From contig NC_134400.1 of NCBI RefSeq assembly GCF_050003625.1, forward strand, positions 42,642,557 to 42,706,556: a stretch of 64,000 nt of DNA, read 5' to 3'. Positions 53,709 to 64,000 of this stretch are shown piece by piece. Source of the stretch: Haematobia irritans (lineage: Eukaryota; Arthropoda; Insecta; Diptera; Muscidae). The position numbers and the translations under genes are program-made. Numbering within the stretch: the first letter of the stretch is position 1; every line of letters begins with the position of its first letter. Under the pieces are notes generated by a model that saw nothing but the letters and a program-made list of their open reading frames with translations, had not been told where the DNA came from and did not search any database.

Positions 53709-53709
53709 T

Positions 53710-54432
53710 GGGGCCAAATCACCGCAGTCGCAATCGAGTACTTCGTCGTCGTAATGTAGTTTACGCGGATCACCGCAGTCGTTATCGAATTGTTTCTAGT
53801 CGAAGTTGAACACGATAGGTAGCATGCTATTGAAAACGAAGTATTTATGTAGTGATCTTTGAGCAGAAAAAAGGTAAACAAAAAGAAACAAGTAGTTGGG
53901 GAAAATGGAAGTATTATTTATATATTTTGGCAAAATACATTTAAGAAAATATAATATTACTTGCATTTAGGGAAACGGAACAAAGAAAGGAATGCTCAGT
54001 AGCCACTTCAAAAAAACTCATTTTTCAAGAACATATTTAAAAGCTTCTTTTGGCAGACGAAAGCGTCTTTTAAATCTATAGATTTTAAAAACACAATTAG
54101 TTAAAAGCACTCACTTCAAAATAGAATCACTTACAGGCGATGCACTTCAGGCAATGCTAAACGACTGATTTTGTCTCGAATATTTGTCCTTATTAATGCT
54201 ACTTTGTACTATCATAATAATTTTTACACATATACATATTTTGATCACAAAAAGTTATTTTGAAATCATCTTTTGCTTCCAATTTCTTATTACCATATGT
54301 TTACAGCAATGTAAAAAAAAGTAGTAGACAAAATAAATTATCGATCGAATGCGGTGATCCAAAATTTTACAGCGATCGAAATGTTTCTCGATACGAAACA
54401 GAACTCGATGACGAATGCGGTGATTTGGCCCC
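53710..54432 (+). mobile_element. Same MITE, second of the pair
   Basis: Separated from the first by a single T (53709). Same ends and orientation; TGCT follows at 54433-54436. It has about 50 bp extra around 53930-53990 relative to copy 1. Removing both copies and one TGCT rejoins the transposase codons '...KDE-QFKANW...' in frame, which confirms the insertion boundaries. Confidence 0.92.
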
Positions 54433-55469
54433 TGCTCGTCCTTAGCAGTTTTTGTAGTCTTCTTTACGTTCCGCTTGACAATAGCCCAGTATTTCCCAAT
54501 TGGGCGGAGCTCTAGCGTGTTGGGAGGGTTCTAGTCCTTGGGAACCACCTGCACGTTGTTGGCGGCGTATCACTCCATGGCCTTTTTACCGTAATGGCAA
54601 GATGCCAAATCCGGCCAAAACAGTACGGAACAACCGTGTTTCTTCAGGAAAGGCAGCAGACGTTTATTCAAACACTCTTTCACGTAAATTTCTTGGTTGA
54701 CAGTCCCGGCAGCTATGAAAATGCTGCTTTTCAAGACACAGGTACAGATGGCTTGCCAAACCAGATATTTCTTTGCGAACTTTGACAGTTTTATGTGCTT
54801 GAAAATACCTGCTACCTTTCCCCTTCCTTTTGCCGTATAAAACTCCTGTCCCGGAAGCTGCTTGTAGTCGGCTTTGACGTAGGTTTCATCGTCCATTACC
54901 ACGCAGTCAAACTTCGTCAGCATCGTCGTGTACAGCCTTTGGCCGTCGTATTTTGTTTATCATCGCGATTTGGAGTCATTACCTTCTTGTAAGTCGATAG
55001 TTCGGCTCGTTTTTTCGCTCGATGCACGGTTGTAGACGATACACCCAGCTTATTTGCGGCATCACGGAGAGAGAGGTTAGGGTTTCGCTTGAAACTACCG
55101 GCAACTCACTTTGTCGTCTCAGCGGCTTCCGGTTTTCGATTTCCTCCCGATCCAGACTTCCTGGCTGTCGACAAACGTTCCCCAAACACTTTAATTACAT
55201 TTGTAACGGTTTATTTGGCAACTTTTAGCGATTTTGCCAGCTTTGCGTGCGGGTAGCTCGGATTTTCGCGATGCGCGAGCAAAATTTTGATACGCTGCTC
55301 TTCTTGCTTGGACGGCATTTTGACAACTGAAGAGTGAATTCCAAAATCAAAATAGGAGCAACATTCTGCACACACCTTCAAAATGAGGGGTGTTCAGGTT
55401 TTTTAAATGCAAAATTGAAAGAAATACGTCAAGTTTATATTGACCACATTTTGACCGTATCACCCTTTA

Positions 55470-55829
55470 GTCCATACGTGGTATATATTAGACAAAAAAG
55501 GTATGTGTAGGTAAGTCTACAAATAATTACGATATGGACTTTTGCACGGTATGTAGGGAGCCAGAATTGAAATATGGGGGTCGCTTATATGGGGGCTATA
55601 TACAATTATTGATATGGACTAATTTTTGTGTGATTGGGGATCGATTTATCTGAGGGCTATATATAACTATAGACCGATATGGACCTAGTTAGGCATGGTT
55701 GTTAACGGCCATATACTAACACAATGTACCAAATTTCAACTGACTCGGATGAAATTTGCTCCTCCAAGAGGCTCCAAAACCAAATCTCGGGATCGGTTTA
55801 TATGGGGGCTATATATGACTATGGACTGA
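55470..55829 (+). repeat. ~153-bp units of the composite element, left block
   Basis: Two diverged units with 'tatatgggggctatata' phrases at 55586 and 55800, before the nested element. Confidence 0.7.
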
Positions 55830-56583
55830 CCCTGCCAACATTTTTTGAATTTGGGGGCGCTTCTGAGATTCCCCACTACGTCGAAAACAATCATATACGT
55901 CGGAAAAGCGCCGTCACTATTGAGAAGTTGTACCACGCCAGTGCAATTATTAGGTGCCTATTTAGATCAATTTCGAAGGACGCCAATAAGAACCCCTGCA
56001 AACTATCAGAAAAAGTGCATTTTAAGGTAATTGTAGAAGAATCATTGTGGTCAAGTAAAACACGATTGTGTAGATGTTTATTGATTTGATTAAACATTTA
56101 TAATTTCTTATAAATATAGCATTTTTCGGTTTATCTCATCATATTTAACATAATTTTTTGCATTAATAAAAGAATGATGTTGAGTTTTAAGTAGCAAGTT
56201 ACATATTGCAGCGTCTATCAGCCAGTTTGTTTAATTTCGATGGAGGCAGCGTGCCTGGAAAAATATTTGAAAAACGATCACTTTATTCTATTTGGAAAGT
56301 CGAAAATTGTTCACCATATACCTTTCACAATTTTAAGCGTAATATCTATGTTTTCAGAACTTTATTTTCGTTTTTATTTAAATAAAATATAACAAGCTGG
56401 TTGTGCTTGGCGTTTCACAAAAAATAAAATGGCTCTTCTAACAGTAGTGATGGCAAAATACTTTCATGTACATTTTGTACTTTTTGATATGCTTCCCCCA
56501 TCACAGTTCGCGATGGTTGTGGTGACATTTACGAGTCTGTGGTAGCGATGAGGATGAAATGGAACTTTGAAATGCTGGCAGGG
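55830..56583. mobile_element. Non-autonomous DNA element (CCCTGCCAACA family), nested copy
   Basis: Ends CCCTGCCAACATTTTT and, reverse-complemented, CCCTGCCAGCATTTCAAA. The flanks rejoin to 'atggactgatatgg', the normal host text (compare 56731), with only GA duplicated. 754 bp; related to 22587-23362. Superfamily unassigned. Confidence 0.8.
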
Positions 56584-57340
56584 GATATGGACCACTTTTG
56601 GCATGGTTGTTAAATATCATATACTACCACCACGTACAAAATTTCAATCAGATCGGATGAATTTTGCTTCTTCAAACGGCGCCGGAGGTCAAATCTGGGG
56701 ATCGGTTTATGTGGGTGCTATATATAATTATGGACTGATATGAACCAATTCCTGCATGGTTGTTGGATACCATATACTAACATCACGTACCAAATTTCAA
56801 CCGAATCGGATGAATTTTGCTCTTCGAAGGGGCTCCGGAGGTCAAATCTGGGGATCGGTTTATATGGGGGCTATATATAATTATGGACCAATTTCGACCA
56901 ATTTTTGCATGGCCATTAGAGACCGTATACTTACACCATGTACCAAATTTCAGCCGGATCGGATGAAATTTGCTTCTCTTAGAGGCTCCGCAAGCCAAAT
57001 CTGGTGATCGGTTTATATGGGAGCTATATATAATTATTGACCGATGTCAACCAATTTTGCATAGTTGGTAGAGACCATATACTAACACCATGTATCAAAT
57101 TTCAGCCGGATCGGACGAAACTTTCTTCTCTTAGAGGCTCCGAAAGCCAAATCGGGGGATCGATTTATATGGGGGCTATATATATAATTATGGACCGATG
57201 CGGACCAATTTTTGCATTGTTGTTAGAGACCATATACTAACACCATGTACCAAATTTCAGCCGGATCGGATGAAATTTGCTTCTCTTAGAGGGTCTGCAA
57301 GCCAAATTTGGGGGTCCGTGTGTATGGGGGCTATACGTAA
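56584..57340 (+). repeat. ~153-bp tandem units of the composite element, right block
   Basis: The phrase 'caaatttca' + 'nccggatcgga' occurs at 56638, 56791, 56943, 57096 and 57251, i.e. spacing 152-155 bp. Frames across it are open only because the unit length is near a multiple of three. Confidence 0.9.
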
Positions 57341-57617
57341 AAGTGGACCGATATGGCCCATTTGCAATACCATCCGACCTGCATCAATAACAACTACTTG
57401 TGCCAAGTTTGAAGTCGATAGCTTGTTTCGTTCGGAAGTTAGAGTGATTTCAACAGACGGACGGACGGACACGCTCAGATCGACTCAGAATTTCACCACG
57501 ACCCAGAATATATATACTTTATGGGGTCTTAGAGCAATATTTCGATGTGTTACAAACGGAATGACAAAGTTAATATACCCCCATCCTATGGTGGAGGGTA
57601 TAAAAAACTAATTTAGG

Positions 57618-57750
57618 TTATGTAGAGTGGGAATCCGTCATTTCAAGTTCACTTAGATTATTCAGTTCATTGTGCTTGTGGAGAACTTCCCTCTTATCAA
57701 TGAGTCTTGCCCGATACTATTTTTAGGTCAATCACAATAGGCCTACTTTG
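57618..57750 (-). mobile_element. SINE 3' fragment, minus strand
   Basis: 'gtagagtgggaatccgtcat' then 'cacttagattattcagttca' and 'gagaacttccctcttatcaa' match the 3' part of the SINE in the minus orientation. Confidence 0.7.
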
Positions 57751-57806
57751 TTTTGCTAAGTTCAAAAAGCAAATCTCTTCGCTCAGAAGATATAAGTGAA
57801 ATGTTA

Positions 57807-58044
57807 TGCGCTTTACAGACTATCAGTTATTCCGGACGGCAGTGCTCGTGTCGAACATATCCCATATATTGTGCATAGTATAAGTTAAGTCCGAAGGCAT
57901 AATCGATACTGCTGCATGTTTATGGGATCGATAACACACCGATTATTTAGTCATCGCCGACAAGTCGTATCGATCCGACACACTGTAAGATTCTTTACAA
58001 ACACCGACATTCCGTCCGGAATAACTGATATTCTGTAAAGCGCA
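57807..58044. mobile_element. PIF/Harbinger-like MITE (TGCGCTTTACAG), copy 2
   Basis: Nearly identical to 35303-35544. TTA flanks (57804-57806, 58045-58047). Both ends read TGCGCTTTACAGA inwards, then TATCAGTTATTCCGGAC. Confidence 0.9.
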
Positions 58045-58047
58045 TTA

Positions 58048-61000
58048 ATTTGATTGTAAGTTCGGTTGTACAACTAATCTCATAAGCATTCGGATAACCT
58101 AATTTGATTTAAAAAAAATAGTTGCCCGCCGCCGGAGGCAAAACTTTAGTGTCAACCGTCGCCGACAAAAAATTGCTCGGGTTCTGAGCACTACTGCACA
58201 ACAGTGGTTCCCAATTTCGTCCTAAATTGTCATCCAAATTGGTAAATTTGGCTTGGGAGTAAAAACAGAGTTGCCATGTATTATATAGAATCCCCAAAAT
58301 GTTTTACAAAATAATCTAAACGGCACGTTATAAGAAATTATCATGGTTCCCATTTTTTTGAATCGATCTACTTAAAATTCCCATTCATTCGCATTATGAA
58401 TATGTTAACATCATGGGCTATAATAAAATTTATACATCTGTCAAATTGACAGATGTATATGAGATTGTATTAATCTCCCATGTAAATAAAACATTAAATA
58501 TATATGCGTAACATAAAATATATAAGTATATTACATATACATACTCAATCACAAGGAAAAAATAAAAATTTATTTAGTGAATTAATTTATTTAATTATAA
58601 TTGATGTTGTATTAATATTACCTATCGTACTTATATTAAATATGTTATCTTCGTTATTATAAGACATAAAAACCATTAACATATACACAAAAAAACAACA
58701 ATAATATTTGATCTCTGAAAATCAAAAAATTCGAGGTTTTCCAAGTTCCCGTAAAAGTTATGTTCGTCATTGAAAAATTCTACATTTTGAGAATATTTTG
58801 TTGTAGCGGTGTTACCTTGTTATACAACTATGATAAAATGAAACAGGTAGAGTCAATTCTACAACAACAACATATTCGGTCTGTAAACGTAAAATCTTTA
58901 GATATAGTTGTAATTTTTTATAAAATGTGCCGAAACTTTAACCATGGTTTAACCATTGCTTTTATATATCGCTTTTTTTTGTAATTTTAGAATACCGAAA
59001 ATCTAACATGTCTTCTGTATAATACTGCCGGCAAAAAATATAGTCAACTGTTTCAAGGTTGCCACCTTATTATTACATATTGAATTTTTAGATGGCTGTT
59101 AATTTTTTCCAAATTTCATTCAGTCAGATATAACTTTATTTTCTTTCCTAATTTTTGTTATCAATTTGATTTGTCCGAGTTTGAAAAAAAAACCATCTTC
59201 TATAATTTGAACTAGAATTTAGTTTGAAATCATGGAAACTTTTAATAAAGTTTTTTTTTCACATTGAATTTCATATTTTAGATTTCATAGTTCAATATAT
59301 GTAATCTCTATAAAAATAACTTTAACATTTAAGAATCTCGACAAATCATTCACTAGATTTTTTATTTTTGTAAAAAAAAATTATATTGGGTCAGACTGGA
59401 AATATATTTAGTTTTTATATACAAACCTCAAAGTTCTGGTTTACAATTCCATTCCATTTATTGCTAAAAAAAATGTTCCAATTAAATATCTATTACGTAT
59501 GAACAGTATGTAAAAATTTCTTATTATGCATCATTGTAGTTCGGAAAATAAATATTGAAGAACATTTTGCGAATTTTTATGCCATACGAGTAGGGAATAC
59601 ATACATGCTTTCATCTGATATACACATCCAGATGTCAAATACCCAGAAATATGGCGGCCCTATTCCGGATCGTTTTCCATTGTTAAAAAACCGAAATAAA
59701 AAATATTTAGTTTTTATCACGATTTCAATTAATATTTATTTACCATCATTGAATCCAATAATGAATTATTTGATCAAATTGAAAATATAATTGATTCTAT
59801 TAATTTTTGTGATTGTGATATTTTGATTAAAAAAATAATGGAATTTTTCATGTTTTTAATTGAATCTTTCAAACTCTATTGAGGTTTCAATTGAAAAAAT
59901 ATTGCTGATTGGTTGTTTTTTGTAGAGTTGATACTACCTGTTCGATTCATCGAATATCAATATGGGCCGTTGGAATGCAAAGGGGAAATCAATGTTGCCA
60001 ACGTTTTAATCACAAGATTCATCTCGCCCAAAAAAATAGAATTAAATCGTGAATATGCGATTATTTTTTACAACTTTCGAGTCAACAATAGTGCATCGAT
60101 GAACTTAATTAAATTATTGGCGATCGATTTTTTTTTGTTTATCGATGGTAAGGTAATTTCAACCGAGGTCATAGTTCACTCCAAGACGAATTTCATGAAG
60201 CTCTTGTAAAATTAATTGTTGTTCCGGAAACCATTTATGCTGTGCGGCAGCTGATATTGCAAGAGCGTCATGTGACCTTCTTAAAATTAAGACAACCTCT
60301 GGCATTAGTGCGACCGGCATACATTCAATAGCTCCGTTCGAGAACCCGATAATTGTTGATAATTATCACAAATTTTTACTGGAAGTCGTTCGTTTACAAG
60401 AAACAGCCAGCAAAACAGAGCCGGAGAGAGACTACATTTGACAGTTATCGGATAGAGAAATTGCAAGTTTTTGCTAGAGATTTTTCCCCAGTAAAATCTT
60501 GCAAACCATAGCATACGTTGCCAGCTGGTTGTTGGTAACAAACAAAGCATCCATGGCTGAACAAGAAGGTTAAATCATAGGCCCATATGATTAAAATTTT
60601 TTTATTTCGACAAAATTTTAAGATGTCAAAATCATATGTTTATGGTGATTGCAGCTCTCCAAATGACACTGCATAGCAAATGCATCTCAAACAAACTCGC
60701 GCATCCATAGCTGGAGAATTGTTCAAAGATGACTTGAGTATCTTGATAACATATTCCAGACCCAAAATACCACGCACATCAGTTTTTAAACTGCATCATA
60801 AACTGTTTTTGTTAATAGATGGCGAAGATCCATTTGACTGACTTCCATTCTTAACTTTGGTGGGTATTATAGTCTTATTTGTCTCATATCGGCGTTCCTC
60901 GGATGAATTATCCACTTCACAATCACTCATAGGTGACGCAATTAAATTTGAACCTTTATTTTTCTCTGATTTGAATTATTTTTTTCAGGACAATTGAAAG

Positions 61001-61144
61001 AATAAATAATTGCCACTTTTACCAATGCCATACGATTCTTTTATCAGCTGATTTTGACTTCTTAAAATTGTAAACAACATATTGAAATTTATTCAGCCAT
61101 GAAAGCATCAGTACATATTCCGCAACTAAAGGGTGTTTAAAATT
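58048..61144. other. Non-coding AT-rich stretch
   Basis: No gene recognised. Small + frames (58760-58984, 59605-59790, 59913-60209) lack domains. 'tagctccgttcgagaacccg' at 60329 recurs at 27534 ('aagctccgttcgagagcccg'), a trace of a shared repeat. A palindrome lies at 58432-58458. Confidence 0.5.
58432..58458. repeat. Perfect palindrome ATACATCTGTCAA-A-TTGACAGATGTAT
   Basis: 13-bp arms with a one-base centre. Weaker complementarity continues outward ('catgggc' left and 'tcccatg' right), so it may be the core of a small fold-back element. Confidence 0.9.
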
Positions 61145-61440
61145 TCAAGGGCGAACACCATTCACAGTAACTGCCTGAATGGCCTCATTTTGGAAAAAAA
61201 TACGGCCCGATGATGCCGCCAGCCCATAAACTGCACCCATAAACAGTCACTCTTTGTGGGTGCATTGGTTTTTCGACAATCACTCTTGGATTCCAAAATG
61301 CGACAATTCTGTTTATTGACGAATCCAATGAGGTGAAAATGTGCCTCATCACTGAAGATGATTTTCTTCGAAAATTGATCATCCACTTTTGCCATTTCTT
61401 AGAACACGTTGTTGGATTGTGTATCCCTCCATGATTCAAA
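61145..61440 (-). pseudogene. Tc1/mariner-superfamily transposase fragment, minus strand
   Basis: Minus-strand frames read 'KKIIFSDEAHFHLIGFVNKQ' + 'NCRI' then, shifted, 'EKPMHPQRVTVYGCSLWAGG' + 'IIGPYFF'. The SDEAHF-NKQNCRIW-WAGGIIGP order is the DDE region of a widespread insect Tc3/mariner-type transposase. Only this segment remains and it is frameshifted. Confidence 0.8.
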
Positions 61441-62107
61441 TTGAGTAAGTCTGAAATAGAGAAATAACAAATAAAATTCGGTGTGGTGTGCGTTTAGGTG
61501 TGGTTCACATTCAACATCGGCCCTTACAATTTAACCACAAGTGGAAGTTAAAAAATAACATGATTCGTATTTTCTTTTTAATACTTTAGAAGCTGAAACT
61601 TTGAATGTGGAAAGAATTACTGGATGCCGTTCGCGTACTTTTCAGCAAGTTTCAGTAAAGAGAGTAAAATACACTCTTATTCTCTTGTTAGTTTTTACTG
61701 GAAAAGTACGCGAACAGACCTTATATTGCATCTGCATTTGACAGTAAAAAAATCGCAACACGTCAATGACATCACGGAAGGTGGTAAAGAGAGCACGCGT
61801 ATTAGCCCGAAAGTAAACATCATTCGACTGTATGGGTGTTGCTCACACACGAAACACTACCAAGCAAATCATCGTGTTTTTTCTGAAAAACTGGACATGT
61901 CGTAATCGTACCACTAGAACAACGCTGTCAATTCTGAGTGGTACAAAAACCATTTACTTGCCAGTTGTCTTTCTAGAAATCGGGAAAACCAACCGCCGAA
62001 GACAGATCACTCTTCAACACTTCTCTCACACATCGGTTCACAAAAACTGAATTTTTGAGTCACCCGCCCTTTAATCTTGACTTGACACCGAATACGTAAA
62101 AAATAAG
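61441..62107. other. Non-coding stretch with a fold-back
   Basis: Contains the inverted repeat at 61630-61714. Open + frames at 61624-61905 and 61832-62050 have no domain I recognise. Confidence 0.45.
61630..61714. repeat. Small fold-back with TTCGCGTACTTTTC arms
   Basis: Left TTCGCGTACTTTTCAGCAAG and right 'actggaaaagtacgcgaa'; about 85 bp in total, with weaker pairing ('agagtaaaa' / 'ttattctct') inside. Confidence 0.85.
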
Positions 62108-62205
62108 ATGAAAGATCGACGTTTTTCGACACCTGAAGAAGCGGTTGATGTGTTCATAATGCATATTTTCGATATACCATGATCAAAGTGGCAATAGTAT
62201 TTCGA
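62108..62205 (+). pseudogene. mariner-type transposase C-terminal scrap
   Basis: Reads 'MKDRRFSTPEEAVDVFIMHI' then 'FDIP*SKWQ', similar to the 'FSTPEEAVDAF...IPQSEWQ' C-terminus of some mariner-type transposases. Very short. Confidence 0.5.
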
Positions 62206-62242
62206 TTTTCCAACCCTCGCATTTTCTTGGGATTTTATATAA

Positions 62243-62616
62243 GTGTGCAAATATAATCATAGCGATGTTTACGTGCTTTTCTTATGGGAAGCTCAAAATC
62301 CGCCGCGGAATACCGTGACGTCCAGCGACGTGTTGGCGAATTAAAATCTATTCTAATTCCTTGGCAGAAAAGTTTTGCCATTGCTTGTCAATTATTAGAA
62401 CTCACCACTAGGCATTGTTGTTGTCAGGCCAAATTATTTCTTGAAATAACTCAACAAATAAGCCATTGCAGGTTTTTATTCAATTTAAATGTTTTATATT
62501 AAAAAATCATACTATATTGACAACAAAAATACTCGGAAACATGAAAACAGGAAATATATGCCGACAAGCCTATCGCCTACCGTCTACCGCCTATCGCTAT
62601 GGTTATATTTACACAC
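62243..62616 (+). mobile_element. PIF/Harbinger-like MITE (GTGTGTAAATATAACC), copy 3
   Basis: TAA flanks (62240-62242, 62617-62619). Left end GTGTGCAAATATAATCATAG, right end reverse-complements to GTGTGTAAATATAACCATAG. Internal deletion relative to copy 1. Confidence 0.88.
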
Positions 62617-62619
62617 TAA

Positions 62620-64000
62620 AACACTGGCTTCACTGATTTGTCTCATTGATTCCAAAAGCAGTTATATTAGAGATGCCGTTGGTTGACATGAGATATGTTC
62701 GTGTAAAATTTCAAAAAAAAATATGGAAGATACAACAAATTAGCATATTGATCCCAAAAAGTTTTCCAATAATCTAATTGTGTCAGGACGGCCTTAACCT
62801 TTTTCGGTGTCTCTAAGTAGAATTGTTATATTAATTTTAAAAGCGTTCCATTTTTGTTGTTATTTTGTTTTTGCTCTTGGAAATCATTACTATATATATA
62901 ATTTTATTTTATGATATTTCCTTATATTCAAAGGATTTTCGCATTGATAAAAAATTTAAAAGAATGTTTAAATGTACAATTCAAAAATAAATCTAACTAA
63001 ATACTGTGATTGTTAATGTTTTTTTTTTTTTCAAAAATGTATACATATAACAGTCATATATATTGCATCTTTTTCCGAACTATAATACGTATCACGTATT
63101 TATAAAACGAAATTTAACATTTTCTCCAAATGAACTCATTTTTATAATATTTGTTTTTTGTGTATATGTATTAAAAGTTAAATTTATATTTATAAGAAAA
63201 TATATGAAAAGAAATCAACATACGTCCTATTCAAACAAAAAAATATAAAAAATACCCCCTATCTTAAATATGTGGGAACACAATTGAAAACTATTTAAAA
63301 CAAATAAGAATTAAATATATTACTTTTTATTGTTTACAATAAATAATATACATATTATAGGTTATGGTATGAAGCAGAAAAAAAACAGGAACATTAATAT
63401 AGCAAAAAAAAACTTTAAGTTTAAACTCAATGAGTCTGTGGTTTTGTTTAACTTTAGTTGCTATTTAAGAGCTTAGTTTATTAGTTTTATAATTAGTAAG
63501 TTTTTTTTTTGTTTTTTAAGTTTATTATTTAGGTTTTAAATGTTATATTAGAGTAACAGACTATAAGTAAGAATTTTTAGAAAAACAAAGAAACAAAATC
63601 AAAATATATAATGGAATGTAATGTAACATTGGGAGTCTTACACTGAAAAAAAATCCCTAATTAAACTAACTCTAAATTTAACTTATTTTATTGAAAAATA
63701 AAAAATTTTTTTTTTTGTTTGTAGTTAAATTTTTTTTATTTTTTTCGAAATTCTCCACAGCTTAATGAAATTTTCCTTTTTTAAATATGTCTCAAACATT
63801 TTATGAACTAAACGTGGGTATAAAGTTCAAGTTCAATGTTCATATAATTTGTCTCTGATATGTTTATAATCTTGTATTGTAATTTTGGCTAATTCGTACA
63901 CCAGAACATGGGGCTATTAGCCACTGTTTTATATCCAAAGCGAACGTTTTCGTTAGAATTAAATGCCAAAAACAGCTGGTTTTCCTTTATAAATTCAGTT
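62620..64000. other. Non-coding AT-rich stretch to the window end
   Basis: Very AT-rich, no repeat family or gene recognised. Hexamers AATAAA occur near 63340, so a 3' UTR of a gene beyond the window is possible but not shown. Confidence 0.5.

Larger units (their letters stand above)
52905..55318 (-). pseudogene. Tc1/mariner transposase, minus strand, decayed
   Basis: Start ATG at 55316-55318, reading 'MPSKQEEQRIKILLAHRENP' and 'SYPHAKLAKSLKVAK' before an in-frame stop. The catalytic part reads 'DCVVMDDETYVKADYKQLPG' and 'VLFWPDLASCHYGKKAME', then 'RPIGKYWAIVKR' where the family has Glu (RPIEKYW). Counting gives 37 residues between the second Asp and that position. The C-terminus 'NWLSAAKKVDKVAVQNLMAD' + 'VKREARQFGF' ends at 52905. 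Stops, frameshifts and the lost Glu make it inactive. Confidence 0.92.
52779..55466 (-). mobile_element. Tc1/mariner element (DD37E type) with TA target duplication
   Basis: Ends: left AAGGGTGATACGGTCAAAA + TTTGGTCAA; right reverse-complements to AAGGGTGATACGGTCAAAA + TGTGGTCAA (28 bp, one mismatch). TA flanks at 52777-52778 and 55467-55468. The paralogous repeat at 1030-1245 shows the uninterrupted site. Transposase is on the minus strand and is itself split by the MITE pair at 53027-54432. Confidence 0.95.
52625..57605 (+). mobile_element. Complete composite element with both ends, split by nested insertions
   Basis: Left end 'aagtataaacggccgtaagt' + 'tcggccaggccgaa' and 'taccctccaccatgg'; right end 'ccatcctatggtggagggta' + 'taaaaaa', i.e. 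an inverted TACCCTCCACCAT. Between them lie ~153-bp tandem units, and before the right end 'cagacggacggacgg' and 'cgatgtgttacaaacggaat'. Nested within are the mariner at 52779-55466 and the element at 55830-56583. No coding sequence of its own. GTCC/GGAC-rich 3' text plus tandem units suggests the DINE-1/mini-me type. Confidence 0.75.

Noticed and set aside
56756..57611. Chain of ORFs with repeated 'TPCTKFQPDRMKFASL' text
   Set aside because: Translations of the ~153-bp tandem unit, also seen at 76-401 on the minus strand; no start, codon bias or domain.
59913..60209. 98-residue ORF in the right flank
   Set aside because: No domain, AT-driven composition and no neighbouring splice or promoter evidence.

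Overview
The window is eukaryotic, AT-rich DNA from a calyptrate fly, most likely a muscid (Stomoxys, Haematobia or Musca type). The evidence is one intron-containing gene with clear DLK/Wallenda protein similarity, a muscid-type tRNA-derived SINE with a TAACC-rich tail, DINE-1/mini-me-like repeats, arrays of a 29-bp satellite built on TTTCTATAGAAA, and an irritans-group mariner. Genus is an inference; the sequence alone does not fix it.

The only protein-coding gene I can support is wallenda (wnd), the fly homologue of MAP3K12/MAP3K13 (DLK/LZK), on the + strand. Six well-supported coding exons lie at 41668-42147, 42208-42399, 42479-43132, 45628-45808, 45872-46968 and 49925-50501. Two candidate alternative first coding exons lie far upstream, at 15052-15206 and 33025-33095. 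Both end in phase 2 with AG and would complete the same serine codon with the first base of the exon at 41668. With the 33025 start the protein is 1083 aa by my count; with the 15052 start it is 1111 aa. The kinase loops, the DLK leucine-zipper region and the acidic C-terminal tail are all intact, and every splice junction keeps frame.

Most of the rest is a transposon graveyard. Layout: 1-1245 satellite-bearing composite element running off the left edge; 1.3-9.2 kb short AT-rich repeats, a SINE, tandem MITEs and mini-me-like copies; 9.7-14.7 kb one LINE broken by four insertions; 15.8-17.7 kb a D34D mariner carrying a hAT-type insert; 18.4-19.5 kb a hAT-type element; 19.8-20.4 kb a deleted irritans-type mariner with an intact right end; 21.1-22.5 kb unique DNA that resembles a promoter/5' leader; 22.6-32 kb assorted MITEs and an inverted pair of tRNA-like-bearing elements; 33.3-34.8 kb the longest 29-bp array; 36.3-38.9 kb LINE tails, duplicated unknown ORF debris and a histone H4 pseudogene; 39.6-41.4 kb a second LINE copy with a hAT insertion and an inverted SINE pair; 41.7-50.5 kb the wnd exons, with SINEs, tandem repeats and a DUF4780 gag-like pseudogene in the introns; 50.8-57.8 kb MITEs and a three-level nest (composite element > Tc1/mariner > head-to-tail MITE dimer); 58-64 kb mostly AT-rich DNA without recognisable genes.

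I found no convincing undescribed functional system. The strongest biological leads are the two candidate wnd starts with identical splice phase, the inverted repeats inside the wnd primary transcript, and the precisely datable nested insertions.
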